Origin: Ramlibacter sp.
Lineage (GTDB): Bacteria > Pseudomonadota > Gammaproteobacteria > Burkholderiales > Burkholderiaceae_C
Length of the DNA stretch: 8,323 bases
NCBI GenBank assembly: GCA_021156245.1
Contig: JAJNBO010000101.1
Location: forward strand, 1-8,323
Reading direction: 5' to 3'
Below are positions 6,953 to 8,323 of this stretch, one piece after another (position 1 is the stretch's first letter; each line of letters begins with the position of its first letter). Both the position numbers and the translations under genes were made by a program. Under the pieces are notes generated by a model. The model saw only the letters and a program-made list of their open reading frames with translations, searched no databases and had not been told where the DNA came from.

Positions 6953-6956
6953 TTCA
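6942..6956. repeat. Palindrome spanning the two convergent stop codons
   Basis: TGAATC (6942-6947) and GATTCA (6951-6956) flank CCT. The plus-strand stop (6950-6952) and minus-strand stop (6954-6956) both lie inside. No T tract follows on either strand, so terminator function is uncertain. Confidence 0.4.
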
Positions 6957-7784
6957 ACGCGACGCGGAGGCGAGCGCGCGCAGCGCCTGCGCCGTCGCCG
7001 CGTCGGCGGGGAAGAACGTCTCCAGCGCCAGTTCTTCCAGCGTCACGTCGATGGGGGTTCCGAAGATCGTGACCGTGCTGATGAAGTTGAGCGTTCCGGC
7101 TGCCGTATTCAGCCGGAACGGCATGGCGACGCCGAGCACCTCGCCATCCAGCCGCGTGTGCTCGGCGCCGTCGGAGACCGGGTAGGCGCGCAGTTCGTCG
7201 AGCAGGGCCTGCAGCGCGGCGTCCCCCGTCACCTGCACCTGCCGCCGCAGGCGCTCGAAGAGGTGGTGGCGCCACTGCCCCAGGTTCGCGATCTGCGGCG
7301 CCAGCCCGTTCGGATGCAGGCTGAGGCGCAGCACGTTCACCGGTGGTTGCAGCAGCGAGGCGTCCACGCCGGCCAGCAACGGCGCCACCATCGCGTTCGA
7401 GGCGAGCAGGTTCCAGTGCCGGTCGATGGCGAGGGCGGGATAAGGCTCGTGGCTGCGCAGGATCAGTTGCACGGCCTCGCGTGCCGTGGCCAGCGCCGGG
7501 TCGTCGAAGGGCCGCTGGCGGTACATCGGCGCATAGCCGGCGGCGACCAGCAGGGCATTGCGTTCCCGCAGCGGGATGTCCAGCCGCTCCGCAAGCCGCA
7601 ACACCATCTCGCGGCTGGGAACCGAACGCCCGGTCTCCACGAAACTCAGGTGCCGGGTCGAGATGTCGGCTTCGCCGGCCAGGTCGAGCTGGCTCATGCG
7701 CCGGCGCTGGCGCCACTGGCGCAGGTGTTCGCCGAAGGTGAGGCTGGTTCCGGCGGGCGCCGGCGAGGCGAGGGCGAGGTCCAT
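6954..7784 (-). CDS. XRE-type helix-turn-helix regulator with MmyB-like ligand domain
   Basis: This 276-residue cytoplasmic DNA-binding protein has an N-terminal Cro/C1-type helix-turn-helix (about residues 18-72: FGEHLRQWRQRRRMSQLDLA, then ISTRHLSFVETGRSVPSREM). A C-terminal MmyB-like domain (about 105-265) follows, with DRHWNLLASNAMVAPLL, NVLRLSLHPNGLAP and the ending VTLEELALETFFPAD. In studied relatives this domain is PAS-like and has been proposed to bind a fatty-acid-like ligand; which ligand acts here is unknown. The start at 7784 has no clear Shine-Dalgarno. A weak promoter (TGGAAA/TACCAT, 17 bases apart on the minus strand, about 7820-7791) would place transcription initiation almost at the ATG. 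It diverges from the small membrane-protein gene across a perfect inverted repeat, which suggests it controls itself and that gene. Confidence 0.92.
   Translation of the reverse strand: MDLALASPAPAGTSLTFGEHLRQWRQRRRMSQLDLAGEADISTRHLSFVETGRSVPSREMVLRLAERLDIPLRERNALLVAAGYAPMYRQRPFDDPALATAREAVQLILRSHEPYPALAIDRHWNLLASNAMVAPLLAGVDASLLQPPVNVLRLSLHPNGLAPQIANLGQWRHHLFERLRRQVQVTGDAALQALLDELRAYPVSDGAEHTRLDGEVLGVAMPFRLNTAAGTLNFISTVTIFGTPIDVTLEELALETFFPADAATAQALRALASASR
7092..7120. repeat. Perfect 11-bp inverted repeat inside the regulator gene
   Basis: CGTTCCGGCTG (7092-7102) is the exact reverse complement of CAGCCGGAACG (7110-7120), with a 7-base loop. It lies in the codons for PFRLNTAAGT (about residues 222-231) of the MmyB-like domain. 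The RNA of either strand would form a stable stem. Confidence 0.75.
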
Positions 7785-7816
7785 GGCCGCGATGGTAGTC
7801 GGGCGCCACGGCGCTT

Positions 7817-7839
7817 TCCATGACCTCCCACGTCATGGA
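7817..7839. promoter_or_regulatory. Perfect inverted repeat in the divergent region, probable operator
   Basis: TCCATGAC (7817-7824) and GTCATGGA (7832-7839) are exact reverse complements separated by 7 bases, 23 bases in all. It sits 32 bases from the regulator start and 53 bases from the membrane-protein start. Its left arm overlaps the weak -35-like element proposed for the regulator. Length and symmetry suit a dimeric helix-turn-helix protein, and the adjacent regulator is the obvious candidate. Binding is inferred. Confidence 0.65.
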
Positions 7840-7881
7840 CCGGCTGCAGCGTGCCGGCGAAAGTGCAGGCCTCACACACCC

Positions 7882-7887
7882 AAGGAG
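7882..7887 (+). promoter_or_regulatory. Ribosome binding site of the small membrane protein
   Basis: AAGGAG, five bases before the ATG at 7893, decides this start over the in-frame upstream ATG at 7851, which has no comparable site. Confidence 0.8.
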
Positions 7888-7892
7888 CTGCC

Positions 7893-8294
7893 ATGACCCT
7901 GATCGCCTCGCCCCGTTTCCTTCCTGCCGTTCTCTGGGCCGATGCCGCCGCCGGCCTGGCCACCGGCGTCCTGCAGGTCGCCGCCGGCCCCGTGCTGGCC
8001 CGTTGGCTGGGCCTGCCGCAGGGCCTGCTGTCCGCCTCCGGCGTCGCGCTGTTCGCCTATGCCGCCTTCGCCGCCTGGTTGGCGCGCGGGCGGCCCGTGT
8101 CCCGCGGCGGCGTCATGCTGTTGGTGGCGGGCAATCTGGCTTGGGTCCTCGGTTGCATGGAATTGCTGTTCACCGGCGCCGCGGCGACCCCGCTCGGGCA
8201 GGCCTGGCTGGTGATGCTGGCCGTGGCCGTCGGCGCACTGGCGGCGCTGGAGTGGGCCGGCCTGCGGCGCGCCCCGCGCACGGCCTGGGCCTGA
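7893..8294 (+). CDS. Small four-helix integral membrane protein, function unknown
   Basis: I do not recognise a named family for this 133-residue protein. It has four hydrophobic segments, at about residues 11-33, 43-64, 71-95 and 102-122. Positive residues between helices 2 and 3 (ARGRPVSRGG) and at the C-terminus (LRRAPRTA) put both ends and that loop in the cytoplasm. There is no signal peptide with a cleavage site, no cysteine pair and no obvious catalytic motif; single charged or polar residues near helix ends include Asp17, Glu90 and Glu120. It is transcribed away from the MmyB-like regulator, and the 108-base region between them holds the probable operator, so it is likely the regulator's target. 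Small membrane proteins next to such regulators are often annotated only as hypothetical. Confidence 0.82.
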   Translation: MTLIASPRFLPAVLWADAAAGLATGVLQVAAGPVLARWLGLPQGLLSASGVALFAYAAFAAWLARGRPVSRGGVMLLVAGNLAWVLGCMELLFTGAAATPLGQAWLVMLAVAVGALAALEWAGLRRAPRTAWA

Positions 8295-8307
8295 GCCGCG
8301 GAGGGTC

Positions 8308-8323
8308 ATGGGCATCTTGTATG
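8308..8323 (+). CDS. Possible start of a further gene, cut by the window end
   Basis: An ATG at 8308 opens Met-Gly-Ile-Leu-Tyr and runs off the window. GGAGGG at 8300-8305 precedes it, but only two bases away, which is closer than usual. It would begin 13 bases after the membrane-protein stop. Five residues are too few to name it. Confidence 0.3.

Noticed and set aside
5965..7185. A 406-codon plus-strand frame overlapping the transporter and part of the regulator
   Set aside because: It is a shifted-frame reading of the SbmA-like gene with Arg/Ala-rich nonsense composition and no ribosome site; it also crosses a convergent gene.
7840..7857. CCGGC/GCCGG dyad beside the operator
   Set aside because: Five-base GC arms with an 8-base loop are common by chance at this base composition.
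6865..7875. A 336-codon minus-strand frame across the regulator
   Set aside because: It is out of frame with the helix-turn-helix protein, which has clear domain matches; composition is low-complexity Arg/Ala/Pro.
7851..7892. An earlier ATG for the small membrane protein at 7851
   Set aside because: It has no ribosome site, while AAGGAG at 7882-7887 is ideally placed for the ATG at 7893.
1..8323. Mobile elements, CRISPR arrays, tRNA or rRNA genes
   Set aside because: I looked for transposase motifs, terminal repeats, regularly spaced direct repeats and cloverleaf or rRNA-like sequence and saw none.

Overview
The window is GC-rich, with third codon positions almost all G or C. Its genes resemble Burkholderiales (betaproteobacteria), most likely a Comamonadaceae relative such as Ramlibacter or Variovorax. 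That placement rests on protein resemblance and gene style recalled from memory, not on a search. I see no insertion sequence, tRNA, rRNA, CRISPR array or attachment site.

Layout. (1) 23-2519 (+) is acnB, aconitase B of the TCA cycle. It is interrupted near 728, where about 95 bases are missing relative to the family. The gap removes the domain that carries the active-site Ser-Ser-Arg and shifts the reading frame. A clear terminator follows at 2541-2564. (2) 2608-5791 (+) is a compact five-gene arsenic operon: arsR (As-responsive repressor), arsI (C-As lyase of the ArsI/CadI family), arsC (low-molecular-weight-phosphatase-type arsenate reductase), acr3 (arsenite efflux permease) and arsH (organoarsenical oxidase/FMN reductase). 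The genes overlap or lie 1-32 bases apart. The promoter and probable operator sit directly before arsR, close enough that its mRNA may be leaderless. (3) 5792-5935 is a non-coding gap with two GC-rich hairpins. (4) 5936-6952 (+) is a short SbmA/BacA-like peptide transporter gene. It meets tail to tail, one base apart, (5) 6954-7784 (-), an XRE-type regulator with an MmyB-like ligand domain. (6) A 108-base divergent region holds a perfect 8-bp-arm inverted repeat, a likely operator. (7) 7893-8294 (+) is a small four-helix membrane protein of unknown function. A further gene may begin at 8308.

How the genes fit together. ArsC reduces arsenate to arsenite, and Acr3 exports arsenite. ArsI would strip methyl or aryl groups from trivalent organoarsenicals, giving arsenite for Acr3, and ArsH would oxidise the same compounds to less toxic pentavalent forms. 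No arsM methyltransferase is present here, so the cassette looks built to survive inorganic arsenic plus organoarsenicals made elsewhere. The regulator and small membrane protein look like a separate autoregulated divergent pair.

The points most worth a second look are the acnB lesion, the inverted repeat between the divergent pair, the possible leaderless arsR start, the shortened SbmA-like protein and a strong hairpin inside the regulator gene. Everything else reads as an ordinary, well-formed arsenic-resistance neighbourhood; I did not find a clearly new system.
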